Notes: generated from the sequence alone by a model not told the origin. DNA of 64,000 nucleotides from Legionella saoudiensis (GCF_001465875.1 NZ_LN901324.1:496001-560000); one strand, 5' to 3'; counted from the stretch's first letter, positions 45,867 to 55,933 are shown. Numbers and translations: made by a program.

Positions 45867-47342
45867 ATGATAAAAACGATTGAGCAAGTCACTGCTTTCT
45901 TAAAAAAAGCAACTTCTTGGTATGAACAACGTAATACTGAGCAAGCTGTAAAAATGCTTTACAGCAGGCAAAAATACCTTGCTGGATTTTTTAATGGCTT
46001 TAATACTTTTTTAGATCATTTCGCTAAATACGGAGCTGTTATAACCCTTGCCTTATCTATTACCTCCTTTTTGGGGCTGTCTATGACACCAGCAGGCTGG
46101 GTGATGGTTGGCTCTGCAATGCTGATAGGTGGTGTGGTTTTAGCCGGAAATGGCATATACAGCTACCTTAATAAATCGAAACAGCTGATGGAGGCTATTG
46201 AGACCAGAGATGCACATGAAAGTCAAATCCAGGAACTTGCAAAAGAAATTGAGCTCCAATATGCACAACATGATGTATTAGAAAAAGAACTGAAAATACT
46301 TCAGGAATCTGCAAAAAACTTAAACCTTTCTCCTGATTTAGAAATTGCAAGTACTCCACCTGTTAAGGTTAATATAAAACCTACAGAGGGCGTTAAAAAT
46401 ATTGAAAAGGAAAACCCATTTGTCCAAGGCTTAAGAAAATTAGTTGCCTATGCAGCAGTACCTTTTATTGCTCTGGGGCAGCAGTTTATGAAATTAGTTC
46501 CCCTGTTTAAGTTATCCACAGAATTGGCAAATGCGACCTCACCGATACAAAAAAGATTAAGAGAATTTGCTGCCCTTTTAACTTTTGTAACTACTTCATT
46601 TACCGGACTTTTTGCTTGGGCGTCCTCTTTGCTAGGTGGGGGAATTACACAATTAAGTTTCCTGCAGACGCTTAGCGCATTAGCAGCTTCATTAACCCCT
46701 ATTGGTTTACAAATGATTTGCGCTACTATCTTATTAATTTCGGCAAGCCTACTTTTAAATAAGGTTTTCTTCCAAGATCCCTTCGATCAATTAACTAAAG
46801 AGCTAGAAGAAAAAAGGGCAGTCCATATTGATAGTTTGAACCAAAATCAACTTTTATTGTCTCAAATTGAATATAAGAACGAATCTTTAAAAGAAAAAGT
46901 TAAATTACTAACGCTGCAAATAGATTTAAAATTACAAAATACAAAAAATGAAGAATATAATAAGAAACCTACAGTTGAAGCGGATGAGCAAATTGAGCAT
47001 GCTCCAGACTCCAACGATGCGAGTAAAATAGACCTTAAGCAAAAGTTAATCGGTAATATTCAACATCTTCAACTAGCTCTTCAAAAATATCAAGAACAAT
47101 TAAGCAAATTAGAACAAGAAGAAATGTTAGGAGCTAGCGATAAAAACACTTCCTCCAAAGAAGAATTAAAACTGCAGGAGCTACCAATTCCAGCCTCCTT
47201 ACCTGATGCCACCACTGAATTTAATGTGCGAAAAATCGTGGAGTCAGAAAAAAGCCCTCTTCGAAAATTTAGTATTTTTAAGGATAATATAGCGTTATCT
47301 GATGAGGATAAAACTCTAACTCCTAAAAATAGGGCACCCTAA
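45867..47342 (+). CDS. Coiled-coil membrane protein, candidate Dot/Icm effector
   Basis: No family recognised. The 491-residue protein has two similar halves. Each contains a hydrophobic hairpin (about 55-98 and 232-302) followed by a charged coiled coil (about 105-150 and 312-355, with a further one at 392-430). There is no signal peptide. A Pro/Ser/Glu-rich tail ends SDEDKTLTPKNRAP, with an acidic patch 11-13 residues from the end. Paired membrane hairpins plus coiled coils are common in Legionella proteins sent into host membranes. The effector label is inference. No good ribosome site precedes the ATG. Confidence 0.65.
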   Translation: MIKTIEQVTAFLKKATSWYEQRNTEQAVKMLYSRQKYLAGFFNGFNTFLDHFAKYGAVITLALSITSFLGLSMTPAGWVMVGSAMLIGGVVLAGNGIYSYLNKSKQLMEAIETRDAHESQIQELAKEIELQYAQHDVLEKELKILQESAKNLNLSPDLEIASTPPVKVNIKPTEGVKNIEKENPFVQGLRKLVAYAAVPFIALGQQFMKLVPLFKLSTELANATSPIQKRLREFAALLTFVTTSFTGLFAWASSLLGGGITQLSFLQTLSALAASLTPIGLQMICATILLISASLLLNKVFFQDPFDQLTKELEEKRAVHIDSLNQNQLLLSQIEYKNESLKEKVKLLTLQIDLKLQNTKNEEYNKKPTVEADEQIEHAPDSNDASKIDLKQKLIGNIQHLQLALQKYQEQLSKLEQEEMLGASDKNTSSKEELKLQELPIPASLPDATTEFNVRKIVESEKSPLRKFSIFKDNIALSDEDKTLTPKNRAP

Positions 47343-47636
47343 TTTTGTAAGTCAGCAAAAAAGCTCATATCTCGGGTAAATAATTGTCCTAAACAATACC
47401 TTGACCATCTGGCTTGGTCGTATAGTTCTGTTAAAGATAGGAATTAATATAGTAAACAGCCGCAAATCCCTCGTTGTTTTTACTAAGAAATAAGCCAAAA
47501 AAACTTAAATTCTATTTATTTCCCCGTGCTTTGCTCAATTTATTATCACACGGTATTCAAAATTAATTCCATGATTTTAAAAGCATTTTGCTTTCCATTT
47601 AAAATTTGTTACAGTCTTTAAATACACATAATCATA

Positions 47637-48647
47637 ATGTCTAGTATGCATTATTCAAATTACCAAACTTGTGCAGTAAGGCCTCAGATTCCTATATCTG
47701 AATGGGATATTTTATCGAGCCTTCCGACTGCGTTAGTTATTATAAATTCTCAAGGTAGGATTGTCTGGTTGAATCCACCTGCTGAGGCAATGCTGGGTTA
47801 TGGTTTACTGGGATCATTATGGTTGGATGTTTTATTACGTGCTTTTGCTCCACGAGCCGATGATGGGCATGAGGTTTCTTTGGCTGATGGTCGGCGTGTG
47901 CATGCCGCTCTTGCTACTTTAGATAGCTTGCCAGGTATTTTAATTAGCTTGACGGACGTCACCACAACGCGCGATTATGAGAAAGCGAAAGAAAATGATA
48001 AGCGTTTGGTTTCTATTGGTACAATGACTGCTCAATTAGCACACCAGATTAGAACGCCTTTAGCTTCAGCTATGTTATTTACCGATCATCTACATAGCCT
48101 TACCGATATTGATGAACGGGCGCAAAATTGGCTTCATCGCTTAAAGGAGTGTCATAGCAGTATCGAGCAGCAGATTCAGGATTTGTTGCTATTTGCTCGA
48201 GGCACCACAATAGAACCTTCACGGATGGATATGAATTATTGGTGCTCGCAATTAATCCAGAGAGCCCAACCTTATGTTACCTCGCATTCGATAGTGTTTG
48301 AGGTAAATAACCAATTAATTTCCCAAGAAGGGATGATTCATGGAGAGTCATTAATTGGTGCAGTTTTAAACTTAGTCATTAACGCTATACAATCCGGGGC
48401 AACAGAGGTTTACTTAACCCTTGCTTCTATGGATAATTTGGGTATTCATATATCTGTTGAAGACAATGGGAACGGAATGTCGGAGGAAGTGAAAAGCCAT
48501 GCTTTTTCACCTTTTTATACGACTAAGGCCCAGGGAACAGGTTTAGGTTTAGCTGTAGTTTTTGCAGTAGTAAAGGCTCATGGAGGAACCGTGAGCTTAG
48601 AGTCTATGGAAGGGGTAGGTACGCAGGTTAATTTGTATTTGCCATAA
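47637..48647 (+). CDS. fleS: FleS-like sensor histidine kinase
   Basis: The kinase of the flagellar two-component system. It has 336 residues and no membrane segment. A PAS domain (about 20-110) precedes HisKA with the phospho-His in AQLAHQIRTPLASAM. The HATPase shows N box LNLVINAIQ, G1 DNGNGM and G2 GTGLGLAVV. Architecture and the fleR and fliE neighbours match FleS/FlrB, which is cytosolic. A second ATG at 47646 is possible. The 294 bases upstream are AT-rich with no recognised motif. Confidence 0.92.
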   Translation: MSSMHYSNYQTCAVRPQIPISEWDILSSLPTALVIINSQGRIVWLNPPAEAMLGYGLLGSLWLDVLLRAFAPRADDGHEVSLADGRRVHAALATLDSLPGILISLTDVTTTRDYEKAKENDKRLVSIGTMTAQLAHQIRTPLASAMLFTDHLHSLTDIDERAQNWLHRLKECHSSIEQQIQDLLLFARGTTIEPSRMDMNYWCSQLIQRAQPYVTSHSIVFEVNNQLISQEGMIHGESLIGAVLNLVINAIQSGATEVYLTLASMDNLGIHISVEDNGNGMSEEVKSHAFSPFYTTKAQGTGLGLAVVFAVVKAHGGTVSLESMEGVGTQVNLYLP

Positions 48648-48770
48648 TCTTAAAACTTGATTTTTTAAGATGGTGCGTAAGCCTTAAGATAAAATCAGGG
48701 CCGTTTACATTTAATTTCATTAAATGAGTAAAATGTATCAGGTCTTAGCTTGGAAAAAGGGATTTTTATT

Positions 48771-50081
48771 ATGAGTCATGTTCTAATTGTTGAAGATGAT
48801 CCAGTCTTAAGAGAAGCCTTAGCTGAAACAATGACCATTGCTGGACATACCTATATCACCGCTAAGGATGGTAAAGAGGCGCTTGTGCTGCTTGAATTGC
48901 ATAATCCAGCTGTTGTTCTGACTGATATACGCATGGATGGTTTAGATGGTAATCAAATATTAAATGAAATTCAAAAAAGGCGTCCTGGTTTGCCTGTTAT
49001 TTTGATGACCGCTTATGGTTCAGTGCAAGATGCTGTTGATGCAATGCGCCGGGGCGCTGTTGATTACTTACAAAAGCCTTTTAGCGCCCAAATACTTATT
49101 GAGAAAATTAACCAATTCATTAAAGTTGAGCGAGATGTCGATACTGGCGAACCTATAGCCCAGGATCCCAAAAGCCAAGCTTTGTTATCTATGGCGTTAA
49201 AAGTTGCACAATCTGACGTAGGGGTAATGATCAGTGGCGAAAGTGGAACAGGGAAAGAAGTACTTGCTCATTTCATTCACGACCATTCATCACGTAAGAA
49301 AAAGCCATTCATTGCGATAAATTGCGCGGCAATTCCAGAACAGATGCTAGAAGCTACGTTATTTGGCTATGAAAAGGGATCATTTACAGGGGCTTATAAA
49401 TCTACTCCTGGTAAATTTGAACAAGCTCAGGGTGGAACCTTACTTCTTGACGAAGTTAGTGAAATGCCCTTAAGTCTACAAGCAAAATTATTACGAGTCT
49501 TACAAGAAAAGGAAGTTGAACGCATTGGTTCAAATAAAACGATTAGTTTGGATGTAAGAATTCTTGCGACAACAAATAGGCAATTAAAGGATGAAGTGCA
49601 AGCGGGACGTTTCCGTGAGGACTTATTTTATCGACTGAATGTGTTTCCATTACAGTGGCACCCTTTAAGAGAGCGAAAAAATGATATTATTCCTTTGGCC
49701 AATTACCTAATACGTAAACACTGCCATCATAAGCAGCCAATTGTGCCTGTCATTAGTCCTGCAGCACAAAAATCTATGCTTGCATACGCTTGGCCTGGAA
49801 ATACTCGCGAATTAGATAATGTCATTCAACGAGCTTTAGTATTACAAACGCAAGGCATTATTGAAGTAGAACACTTACAACTTTCATCGGTCGCTATTCA
49901 AGAAACAGAAGTTGCCGCGGCGAGTAGTAAAAATTTGCAAGCTCATGAATTTGAACTGATTGTTAAAACTTTAATGGAAAATAATGGGAATCGGCAAAAA
50001 GTCGCTGCATTATTAGGAGTTAGTGAGAGAACTTTACGTTATAAGCTAGCAAAAATGCGTGAAGAAGGGTATGTTGTATAG
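48771..50081 (+). CDS. fleR: FleR-like sigma-54-dependent response regulator
   Basis: Activates class III flagellar genes with RpoN in the FleSR/FlrBC scheme. It has 436 residues. The receiver (1-120) has EDD, phospho-Asp in LTDIRMDG, MTAYG and QKPFS. The AAA+ domain has Walker A GESGTGKE and the sigma-54 contact loop as GSFTGA rather than GAFTGA. The C-terminal Fis-type helix-turn-helix is at about 395-430 (NRQKVAALLGVSERTL). The ATG at 48771 starts directly at the receiver; an upstream TTG at 48750 is less likely. Confidence 0.94.
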   Translation: MSHVLIVEDDPVLREALAETMTIAGHTYITAKDGKEALVLLELHNPAVVLTDIRMDGLDGNQILNEIQKRRPGLPVILMTAYGSVQDAVDAMRRGAVDYLQKPFSAQILIEKINQFIKVERDVDTGEPIAQDPKSQALLSMALKVAQSDVGVMISGESGTGKEVLAHFIHDHSSRKKKPFIAINCAAIPEQMLEATLFGYEKGSFTGAYKSTPGKFEQAQGGTLLLDEVSEMPLSLQAKLLRVLQEKEVERIGSNKTISLDVRILATTNRQLKDEVQAGRFREDLFYRLNVFPLQWHPLRERKNDIIPLANYLIRKHCHHKQPIVPVISPAAQKSMLAYAWPGNTRELDNVIQRALVLQTQGIIEVEHLQLSSVAIQETEVAAASSKNLQAHEFELIVKTLMENNGNRQKVAALLGVSERTLRYKLAKMREEGYVV

Positions 50082-50275
50082 GTTTCATGTTAGTATATTA
50101 GTGAAAACATAGGTTTACGTTCAAAGTATGTTAAACCTGATTTTTCATTGAACTAAGCTGAATAGTTACCATGTTTTTTAAGGCGGAGCTAAACAGCGAG
50201 CGTTAGGGACTAAATGCGTTCGAGGTTTAAGTTTTATAGATATAATATGTATGTTATGTAGAGGAAGACGAAGGA

Positions 50276-50590
50276 ATGAATGACATTAATACCGTTGGCC
50301 TGTTTGATCAAATGCAATCAATGGCAGCAAAGGCTGAAGGCGCAATAGTCGATAGGGAAGTAAATCAATCTTCATTCAGTGCAATTTTTCAGAATGCGTT
50401 AAATCAAGTGAGTGATTTAAGCAATAAAGCCGATTCTTTAAAAAGCCGTTTTGAACTTGGCGATCCCAATGTAAGTATCGGCGAAGTAATGATAGCAACT
50501 CAAAAATCAAATCTTGGGCTTGAGGCCGCGTTGCGCGTCAGGAATAAATTTTTACAAGCATATCAAGACATTATGGGCATGCCAGTATAG
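50276..50590 (+). CDS. fliE: FliE, flagellar MS-ring/rod junction protein
   Basis: Links the MS ring to the rod and is needed for export gate function. It has 104 residues. The C-terminal half (GDPNVSIGEVMIATQKSNLGLEAALRVRNKFLQAYQDIMGMPV region) is the conserved FliE core. It begins fliEFGHIJ. A TATAAT lies at 50241-50246 but I find neither a good -35 nor a clear sigma-54 site in the 194-base gap after fleR. Confidence 0.94.
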   Translation: MNDINTVGLFDQMQSMAAKAEGAIVDREVNQSSFSAIFQNALNQVSDLSNKADSLKSRFELGDPNVSIGEVMIATQKSNLGLEAALRVRNKFLQAYQDIMGMPV

Positions 50591-50643
50591 ACAAATCATA
50601 ACTCCCACGTTATTTTACAGGGTAGATTTTACAGGAGTTTAGT

Positions 50644-52272
50644 ATGGCATTGGCTGATAATGCTTCAATGGTGGCAGCAAAATTTGCAAGCTTATCTATA
50701 CCGCGACAAATTGGTTTATTAATCGGTTTGGCTGCGAGTGTTGCTATAGGTTTAGCAGTAGTTTTATGGTCTCGTGATCCTAATTATGTTCCTTTATATA
50801 CTCAAATGAATGCCCGGGACACGGCTGAAGTCGTATCGGCGCTTGAGCGCAATGGTATTGAATTTAAAATTGATAATAATAACAGTACCATTTTGATTCC
50901 ATCTGAGAAACTACAGGCTACGCGTCTGAAGCTGGCTGCAGAAGGTTTACCTCGCGATCCCGTTGGTTCAGAAGAGTTATTTACTAGCGGTAATGCATTT
51001 AATAGCAGTCAGTTCATGGAGGTTGCGCGCTATAAGCAGGCCTTGGAAGCGGAGTTGGCTCGAACTATTAGCAAGTTTAATGACATTAAAGCTGCACGTG
51101 TGCACTTAGCGATTCCACGTGAATCTGCTTTTGTACGCGATACACAGCAGCCCAGTGCTTCAGTTTTTATTGATGTTTACTCAGGACTTGAGCTCAAAAA
51201 GCAAACAATTGCTGCCATTGTTAATTTGGTTGCCTCCAGTATCCCTAATTTATCAGCTAGCCGTGTTACGGTTGTAGATCAAGATGGTCAATTACTCAAT
51301 GAAGGGGGCGGGCAGACTTTATTTACTGAGACGGAACGTTTCTTAGATTACAGACAGAACCTTGAGCGTCAATATGCACAAAAAATTCAAGATATTTTGA
51401 CCCCATTGTTAGGTTTTGGTCGTGTGCGCGCTAAAGTGTCTGCGGACATTGATTTTACCAGCTATGAACAAACTCAAGAGTTATTCAACCCAGAGCAATC
51501 CTCTTTGCGTAGTGAACAAACGCTGCAAGAGAAACGTAATTCGAATAGTGATGCGCAAGGCGTTCCTGGTTCATTATCTAATACACCGCAATCTAATCCG
51601 GCGCTTACGGGTAAAAATCCTAATGCCCCAGCAAATCAGCAGCAATCCTCGGAGGCGACACAAAATACTGATGTACGTACGCAAAGTACCAGGAACTTTG
51701 AACTGGATAAAACTATTAGTCACACTAGAAATCAACCGGGTTCGATTAAGCGTTTATCCGTGGCTGTGTTAGTAGATAATCCGGCAATAATGGATGAAAA
51801 AACTAAGAAAATGACGAAGAAAGTCCTATCTGCCAAAGAAATCGATCAAATCAAGTTGTTGGTGGCTGATGCGATTGGTTTAAATGCAAAACGTGGCGAT
51901 AGCTTGAACGTAATCAATAGTGATTTTGTGAAGCCAGATCCTATTGCTCCAATGCCGGAAGAACGCTTTTGGCAGAAAGAAATTTTCTGGTCTATAGTGA
52001 AACAAGTTGTTGGTGCGCTATTCATTCTGTCTATAATCTTTGGGGTTTTAAGACCAATGCTTAAAACCCTGGCAAGCAATAAGGGAGTAGGTGGAGATAT
52101 ACCTCTTCTTGAAGAGCAGCCAGAGACTCAAGGGGAATTACCTTTTGATGATGGAATTAATGTAGGCGACGCACATGATTATGAGTCACAACTAAATTTA
52201 TTACGCCAAGTTGTAGATAAAGAACCCAAGCGTGTTGCGCAGGTAGTTAAAACTTGGGTTGATCGAGGGTAA
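50644..52272 (+). CDS. fliF: FliF, flagellar MS-ring protein
   Basis: The inner-membrane ring on which the flagellum is built. It has 542 residues. One membrane helix lies near the N-terminus (about 21-42) and one near the C-terminus (about 446-464). The ring-building motif domains lie between (VVLWSRDPNYVPLYTQM, then LAIPRESAFVR). A Ser/Asn/Gln-rich insert (about 285-350) is the usual variable region. The last ~30 residues are the FliG-binding tail. It follows fliE by 53 bases and precedes fliG by 3. Confidence 0.97.
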   Translation: MALADNASMVAAKFASLSIPRQIGLLIGLAASVAIGLAVVLWSRDPNYVPLYTQMNARDTAEVVSALERNGIEFKIDNNNSTILIPSEKLQATRLKLAAEGLPRDPVGSEELFTSGNAFNSSQFMEVARYKQALEAELARTISKFNDIKAARVHLAIPRESAFVRDTQQPSASVFIDVYSGLELKKQTIAAIVNLVASSIPNLSASRVTVVDQDGQLLNEGGGQTLFTETERFLDYRQNLERQYAQKIQDILTPLLGFGRVRAKVSADIDFTSYEQTQELFNPEQSSLRSEQTLQEKRNSNSDAQGVPGSLSNTPQSNPALTGKNPNAPANQQQSSEATQNTDVRTQSTRNFELDKTISHTRNQPGSIKRLSVAVLVDNPAIMDEKTKKMTKKVLSAKEIDQIKLLVADAIGLNAKRGDSLNVINSDFVKPDPIAPMPEERFWQKEIFWSIVKQVVGALFILSIIFGVLRPMLKTLASNKGVGGDIPLLEEQPETQGELPFDDGINVGDAHDYESQLNLLRQVVDKEPKRVAQVVKTWVDRG

Positions 52273-52275
52273 GCG

Positions 52276-53265
52276 ATGGATGGAATAGAGCGTGCGGCCA
52301 TATTGCTACTAAGCATGGGCGAAAAAAATGCGGCAGAGGTTTTAAGACATTTGGAGCCAAGACAAGTACAGAAAGTTGGAATGGCGATGGCTGCGCTAAA
52401 TAATGTCAGTAAAACGAAAATGCAAAATGTTTTAGCTGATTTTACTAGCGCTATAGGTGATCAAACGAGTTTGGCTGTAGACACAGAACATTATTTAAGA
52501 ACCATCCTTATAGAAGCTTTAGGGCTGGAAAAAGCAACGCCATTCATTGATCGTATTCTGGTATCAGACAAAGACAGTGGCCTTAACCGTTTGAAGTGGT
52601 TGGATGGGCGGTTAATTGCCGATGTTATTCGTAACGAACATCCGCAAATTATCGCCACTATTTTAATTCATCTGGATAGTGAACAGGCCGCTGAGGTAGT
52701 CAGTTATTTCAGCGTAGAAAAGCGTTCAGAAGTTTTATTGCGTATGTGTAATATTGATACAGTAAAACCGGAGGCGATTAGTGAGCTTGGACAGGTAATT
52801 GAAAAACAACTTAGTGGTCAAAAAGTAAGTAAATCAGCTTCAGTTGGGGGGATCAAAAGTGTTGCTGATGTTATTAACTATTTTGATGGCGCGATGGAAG
52901 AAGAGGTCCTGGATAAAATTAAGGAGTGGGATTCTGATTTAAGTGAAAAAATTCGCGATAAAATGTTTGTATTTGAAAATTTAGTCGATATGGATGATCG
53001 CAGCGTGCAAACTTTATTACGTGATGTTTCCCAAGAATTATTGAAGTTAGCTTTAAAAGGTACCACCGAAATAACTAAAGAGAAAATATATTCTAACATG
53101 TCCAAAAGAGCTGCTGACCTATTGCGTGAAGATATTGAGCTTCAAGGTCCGGTCAAGGTCGTGGATGTAGAACGGGCACAGCGAGATATACTCACCATCG
53201 CCAAGAGTTTAGCTGAAGAAGGGAAGATTGCGTTAGGCTCTAAGGGTGGGGATGAAATGATTTAA
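52276..53265 (+). CDS. fliG: FliG, flagellar motor switch protein
   Basis: The rotor protein that contacts MotA. It has 329 residues. The N-terminal FliF-binding part begins ERAAILLLSMGEKNAAEVL. EHPQIIATILIHLD marks the middle domain. The C-terminal torque helix (MFVFENLVDMDDRSVQTLL) has its charged residues. GKIALGSKGGDEMI is a typical ending. Its ATG lies 3 bases after fliF. Confidence 0.97.
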   Translation: MDGIERAAILLLSMGEKNAAEVLRHLEPRQVQKVGMAMAALNNVSKTKMQNVLADFTSAIGDQTSLAVDTEHYLRTILIEALGLEKATPFIDRILVSDKDSGLNRLKWLDGRLIADVIRNEHPQIIATILIHLDSEQAAEVVSYFSVEKRSEVLLRMCNIDTVKPEAISELGQVIEKQLSGQKVSKSASVGGIKSVADVINYFDGAMEEEVLDKIKEWDSDLSEKIRDKMFVFENLVDMDDRSVQTLLRDVSQELLKLALKGTTEITKEKIYSNMSKRAADLLREDIELQGPVKVVDVERAQRDILTIAKSLAEEGKIALGSKGGDEMI

Positions 53266-53324
53266 TTTCGAATGTGAACGCATTCACGAAATGGCATTAA
53301 TTTAATTAAATATTAAAGGGTAAA

Positions 53325-53399
53325 TGTAGGCTGGGCTGTTAAGCCCGGCAATCGCAGCTCATGCTAACCCCAATGCTGGGCTTAACAGCCCAGCCTACA
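53325..53399. repeat. Long inverted repeat between fliG and fliH
   Basis: Arms of 26 bases (53325-53350 and 53374-53399) match as inverted repeats with one mismatch, separated by 23 bases. The arm begins TGTAGGCTGGGCTGTTAAGC. There is no T-tract. It resembles dispersed MITE/REP units of the TGTAGGCTGGG type seen in many genomes. It sits inside the fliEFGHIJ run, so the transcript would carry a strong hairpin. Confidence 0.85.
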
Positions 53400-53467
53400 A
53401 ACAAGCTGCAAATTTTATCGTTTGCAAGCGCAATGATGATCGCGCTATAAGGGACTAAGGGTTTTAC

Positions 53468-54115
53468 ATGGCAAATAAATTTGAGCCTTATCATACAAAA
53501 CAAACTAACGATAACGATTTTAGTGTATGGGACTATCAGTCAACACAAAAAAAAGAAGAGGAAGCTCCTGCAGTTGACGAGCGAGAAGTCTTTCGAGCTG
53601 AATGCGAGCGTTTAAAGCAGGAAGCAATCAAAAAAGGCTATGAGCAGGGATTACAGCAAGCCCAAGCAGAAATTGATAAAAAAAAGGAAGAGCTTATTCG
53701 TTGGCTTGATTTAGTTAAAAACCCAGTAAAACTTTTGGATGAGCATGTTATCCAGGAAACATTACAAACTATTTTGTGGCTTAGCCAACATTGTATCGCT
53801 GTGGAGCTCTCTGTAAATCCAGAAAAATTGCGGGATTTACTTAATGAAATTAAAACTGAATTGCCTACCTTAAATAACCATCGTATGCTGGCTATGCATC
53901 CATCCGATGTTGAGTGGCTGAAGGCTGAAATCACTGAAAATGAATTTCCAGGCTTACATGAAATTTTGGCCGCAGATCCCACATTAAATCGCGGTGATTT
54001 CTATTTAAAAGGTGAACATAGTGAATTGGATGGTCGTATTCATACTCGCTTTGCCACTCTTTTTTCTAAATACATCACTAAAGATAATTTAATGCCCATG
54101 AAGGTCCAGGATTGA
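53468..54115 (+). CDS. fliH: FliH, regulator of the flagellar export ATPase
   Basis: Binds and restrains FliI and delivers it to the export gate. It has 215 residues. A charged coiled-coil N-terminal half (about 30-80, rich in Glu, Lys and Gln, with GYEQGLQQAQAEI) leads to a FliH/HrpE-type C-terminal domain (LNRGDFYLKGEHSELDGRI). It lies directly before fliI. A 202-base gap with a long palindrome separates it from fliG. Confidence 0.9.
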   Translation: MANKFEPYHTKQTNDNDFSVWDYQSTQKKEEEAPAVDEREVFRAECERLKQEAIKKGYEQGLQQAQAEIDKKKEELIRWLDLVKNPVKLLDEHVIQETLQTILWLSQHCIAVELSVNPEKLRDLLNEIKTELPTLNNHRMLAMHPSDVEWLKAEITENEFPGLHEILAADPTLNRGDFYLKGEHSELDGRIHTRFATLFSKYITKDNLMPMKVQD

Positions 54116-54118
54116 TTT

Positions 54119-55456
54119 ATGGAACAATATGAATCCCGCCTGGTAAAAATTATGGCTGATGTACGAAATCAAGAGCATTCTGGCCTATTACATTGTGGAC
54201 GGATAAGTCGCGCTGTGGGCCTTACTTTAGAGGCAAAGGGCTTTAATCAGCCAGTAGGGGCTCGATGTTTTATTAATGTCAGTGAATCTCATTCAATTGA
54301 AGCTGAGGTTGTCGGTTTTGGCCAAGATCGTACCTACTTAATGTCAATTGGAGCCATTCAGGGACTTGCTCCTGGGATGATTATTGCGCCTACTGGACGT
54401 GTTGCGCGAATTGAAGTGGGTTGGCCTTTGCTAGGGCGTATCGTCAATGGTTCAGGAGCAATTATTGACGAAGGTGCTCCAATTGAACTTACCGAAACCT
54501 ATCCATTAGAGTCTGGAATAATAAATCCGCTTAAAAGAGCTGCTATAGATACTCATATGGACGTTGGAATCCGCGCAATTAATGGCTTGCTTACTGTTGG
54601 CCGTGGTCAGCGCATAGGTCTTTTTGCAGGAAGCGGGGTAGGTAAATCAGTATTATTAGGTATGATGACTCGCTTTACAAAAGCCGATGTAGTTGTTGTT
54701 GGTTTAATTGGTGAGCGAGGTCGTGAGGTTAAAGAGTTTATTGAATGCAGCCTAGGTGAAGAGGGCTTAAAGCGCGCAGTGGTTGTTGCGGCTCCTGCGG
54801 ATGAGAGTCCCTTAAGACGGCTGCATGGAGCAAAGGTTGCCACCAGCATTGCTGAGTATTTTCGTGATCAAGGCAAGCATGTACTTTTGCTGATGGATTC
54901 TTTGACTCGTTTTGCCCAGGCACAGCGTGAAATCGCTTTATCTATCGGTGAGGCGCCTGCTACAAAAGGTTATCCTCCCTCAGTATTTACCAAACTTCCT
55001 AAGTTAGTGGAGCGAGCAGGAAATGGGGAGCCTGGAAGCGGGTCTATTACTGCATTTTATACGGTCTTAACTGAAGGTGATGACTTGCAAGATCCAATTG
55101 CTGATGCCGCACGCGCTATTTTAGATGGGCATATCGTTTTAAGTCGCTCTTTAGCGGAGGAAGGACAATATCCCGCAATCGATTTAGAGGCTTCAATTAG
55201 CCGGGTAATGCAAACAGTAGTTTCTGACGAGCAAATGAAAAATATGTTGCTGCTGAAAAAATATTTGTCTCTTTATGAAAAGAATAAAGATTTTATTTTG
55301 TTAGGGGCCTATGTAAAAGGTTCTGATCCTAATTTAGATAAAGCAATTTTAGCGCGAGATAAAATTAGAAAATATATGGAACAGGGAATGAATGAACAGG
55401 TTAATTATGAGGAGAGTGCCCGTTTATTATCCGAGTTGGCTAAGTCATTTAGGTAG
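54119..55456 (+). CDS. fliI: FliI, flagellar export ATPase
   Basis: A type III export ATPase of 445 residues, related to F1 beta. The P-loop is FAGSGVGKS, the catalytic Glu region is [12 protein letters not shown], and Walker B is [31 protein letters not shown] and the ending segment are standard. Starts 3 bases after fliH and is followed by fliJ 10 bases later. Confidence 0.97.
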   Translation: MEQYESRLVKIMADVRNQEHSGLLHCGRISRAVGLTLEAKGFNQPVGARCFINVSESHSIEAEVVGFGQDRTYLMSIGAIQGLAPGMIIAPTGRVARIEVGWPLLGRIVNGSGAIIDEGAPIELTETYPLESGIINPLKRAAIDTHMDVGIRAINGLLTVGRGQRIGLFAGSGVGKSVLLGMMTRFTKADVVVVGLIGERGREVKEFIECSLGEEGLKRAVVVAAPADESPLRRLHGAKVATSIAEYFRDQGKHVLLLMDSLTRFAQAQREIALSIGEAPATKGYPPSVFTKLPKLVERAGNGEPGSGSITAFYTVLTEGDDLQDPIADAARAILDGHIVLSRSLAEEGQYPAIDLEASISRVMQTVVSDEQMKNMLLLKKYLSLYEKNKDFILLGAYVKGSDPNLDKAILARDKIRKYMEQGMNEQVNYEESARLLSELAKSFR

Positions 55457-55466
55457 GAGTTAGTTT

Positions 55467-55922
55467 ATGAATCAGCGATTGGACCGCTTGATGCAATTAT
55501 GGGAAATAAAAAAGGAATTAACCAACACTGCATACCAACAATTGTTACATGCACAAGAGCAATTTAGTAAAAATAAAGCAAAACATGACCAGTTAGTTGG
55601 TTATCGGCAAGATTATTTGCAACAATTAGAAACAATGGGTGAACAGGGTGCCTATGTGCGGCGCTTGCGAAATCGTATCGACTTTATTAGTCATCTCGAT
55701 ATGGCTTTAGCGCAATTAAATGGCCATTTAGCTCAACTTGCCAAGGTAAGGCGAAGTGCAGAATCAGCGTATAAGCAAGCCAAAATTTCTGAAGAAGGCG
55801 TTAATTTATTAATAGAGCGTCTTAAAAAGACGCAAAAATTTAAATTGAACCAGCAAGAACAGAAAGAAAATGATGAGTATGCACAAAAGCAGTGGTATAG
55901 TAGAGAACTTAACGACGAGTAA
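55467..55922 (+). CDS. fliJ: FliJ, flagellar export protein
   Basis: A coiled-coil protein of 151 residues that acts as the stalk in the FliI hexamer. It is nearly all helical, with heptad-like Leu/Gln/Lys patterns, and resembles the gamma subunit of F-ATPase. It has no Cys. FliJ is recognised mainly by length, coiled coil and position after fliI. It ends the flagellar run; fliK is not found in this window. Confidence 0.88.
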   Translation: MNQRLDRLMQLWEIKKELTNTAYQQLLHAQEQFSKNKAKHDQLVGYRQDYLQQLETMGEQGAYVRRLRNRIDFISHLDMALAQLNGHLAQLAKVRRSAESAYKQAKISEEGVNLLIERLKKTQKFKLNQQEQKENDEYAQKQWYSRELNDE

Positions 55923-55933
55923 AAGCGGATACA

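Noticed and set aside
50082-50275. Sigma-54 promoter for fliE
   Set aside because: No TGGC-N8-TTGC-like match was found in the gap; a lone TATAAT at 50241 is not enough.
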